DNA of 6,938 bases. Origin: CAZFHZ01 sp964519015 (GTDB lineage Bacteria > Blakebacterota > Blakebacteria > Blakebacterales > CAYUVJ01). Each line of letters begins with the position of its first letter. Positions within the stretch are counted from its first letter, which is position 1. Positions 6,911 through 6,938 of this stretch are shown here, one piece after another. Below the pieces are notes generated by a model. That model was not told where the DNA came from and did no database searches. It was given only the letters and a program-made list of their open reading frames with translations. Position numbers and translations under genes: made by a program. The stretch lies in the NCBI GenBank assembly GCA_964519015.1, contig CAZFHZ010000153.1, positions 1 to 6,938 of the forward strand. Direction: 5' to 3'.

Positions 6911-6933
6911 CGGCCGGCCTTACCGGCCGGCCG
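6911..6933 (+). terminator. GC-rich hairpin ending the efflux operon, probable terminator
   Basis: CGGCCGGCC at 6911-6919 pairs with GGCCGGCCG at 6925-6933, a perfect 9-bp stem with a TTACC loop. It begins 12 nt after the permease stop. The visible bases after it (ACCAC) contain no T-run, as with the hairpin at 656-694, and the window ends there, so a later T-run cannot be excluded. Its place directly after the last operon gene supports a terminator. Confidence 0.65.
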
Positions 6934-6938
6934 ACCAC

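Noticed and set aside
1..6938. Mobile elements, CRISPR arrays, tRNA or rRNA genes
   Set aside because: I saw no transposase motifs, no regularly spaced repeat-spacer arrays, and no tRNA or rRNA signatures. Apart from the 224-nt intergenic region, almost all of the window is coding.

Overview
The window reads as a chromosomal segment from a high-GC Gram-negative (diderm) bacterium. Codon third positions are strongly G/C, and the encoded proteins need an outer membrane: a TolC-type channel with a signal peptide and a lipoprotein-type periplasmic adaptor. The protein style (a tricorn-like S41 protease beside an RND pump with Bacteroidota-like sequence features, in high-GC DNA) would fit Gemmatimonadota or a related group. 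That placement is an inference from style, not a match I could search.

Layout, all on the + strand. Bases 1-638 hold the 3' end of a gene for a tricorn/S41-type serine protease, whose C-terminal catalytic core is visible. Bases 639-862 are intergenic. They contain a strong GC-rich hairpin (656-694), a weaker second hairpin (719-738), and an AT-rich island (about 780-820) with a sigma70-like promoter. Overlapping the promoter is a set of three ATTG units phased at exactly 11 bp. A tight three-gene operon follows: TolC-family outer-membrane channel (863-2389), lipoprotein membrane-fusion adaptor (2400-3530) and RND inner-membrane permease (3527-6898). The first gap is 10 nt; the second junction is a 4-nt ATGA stop/start overlap. 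A GC-rich hairpin (6911-6933) closes the operon just after the permease stop.

Together the three genes encode a complete tripartite efflux pump: proton-driven RND permease, periplasmic adaptor and outer-membrane duct. No regulator is encoded in the window. The substrate cannot be read from sequence. The permease looks like a hydrophobe/amphiphile (drug-type) pump rather than a metal pump, because its switch-loop region aligns with AcrB and no CusA-like methionine set is evident.

I see no wholly new system. The points most worth a second look are the 11-bp phased repeats at the operon promoter, the two extra hydrophobic segments between TM6 and TM7 of the permease, its altered proton-relay residues (Asp-Asn and Asn-Asn where AcrB has Asp-Asp and Lys-Asn), and a Cys-X4-Cys pair in the adaptor.
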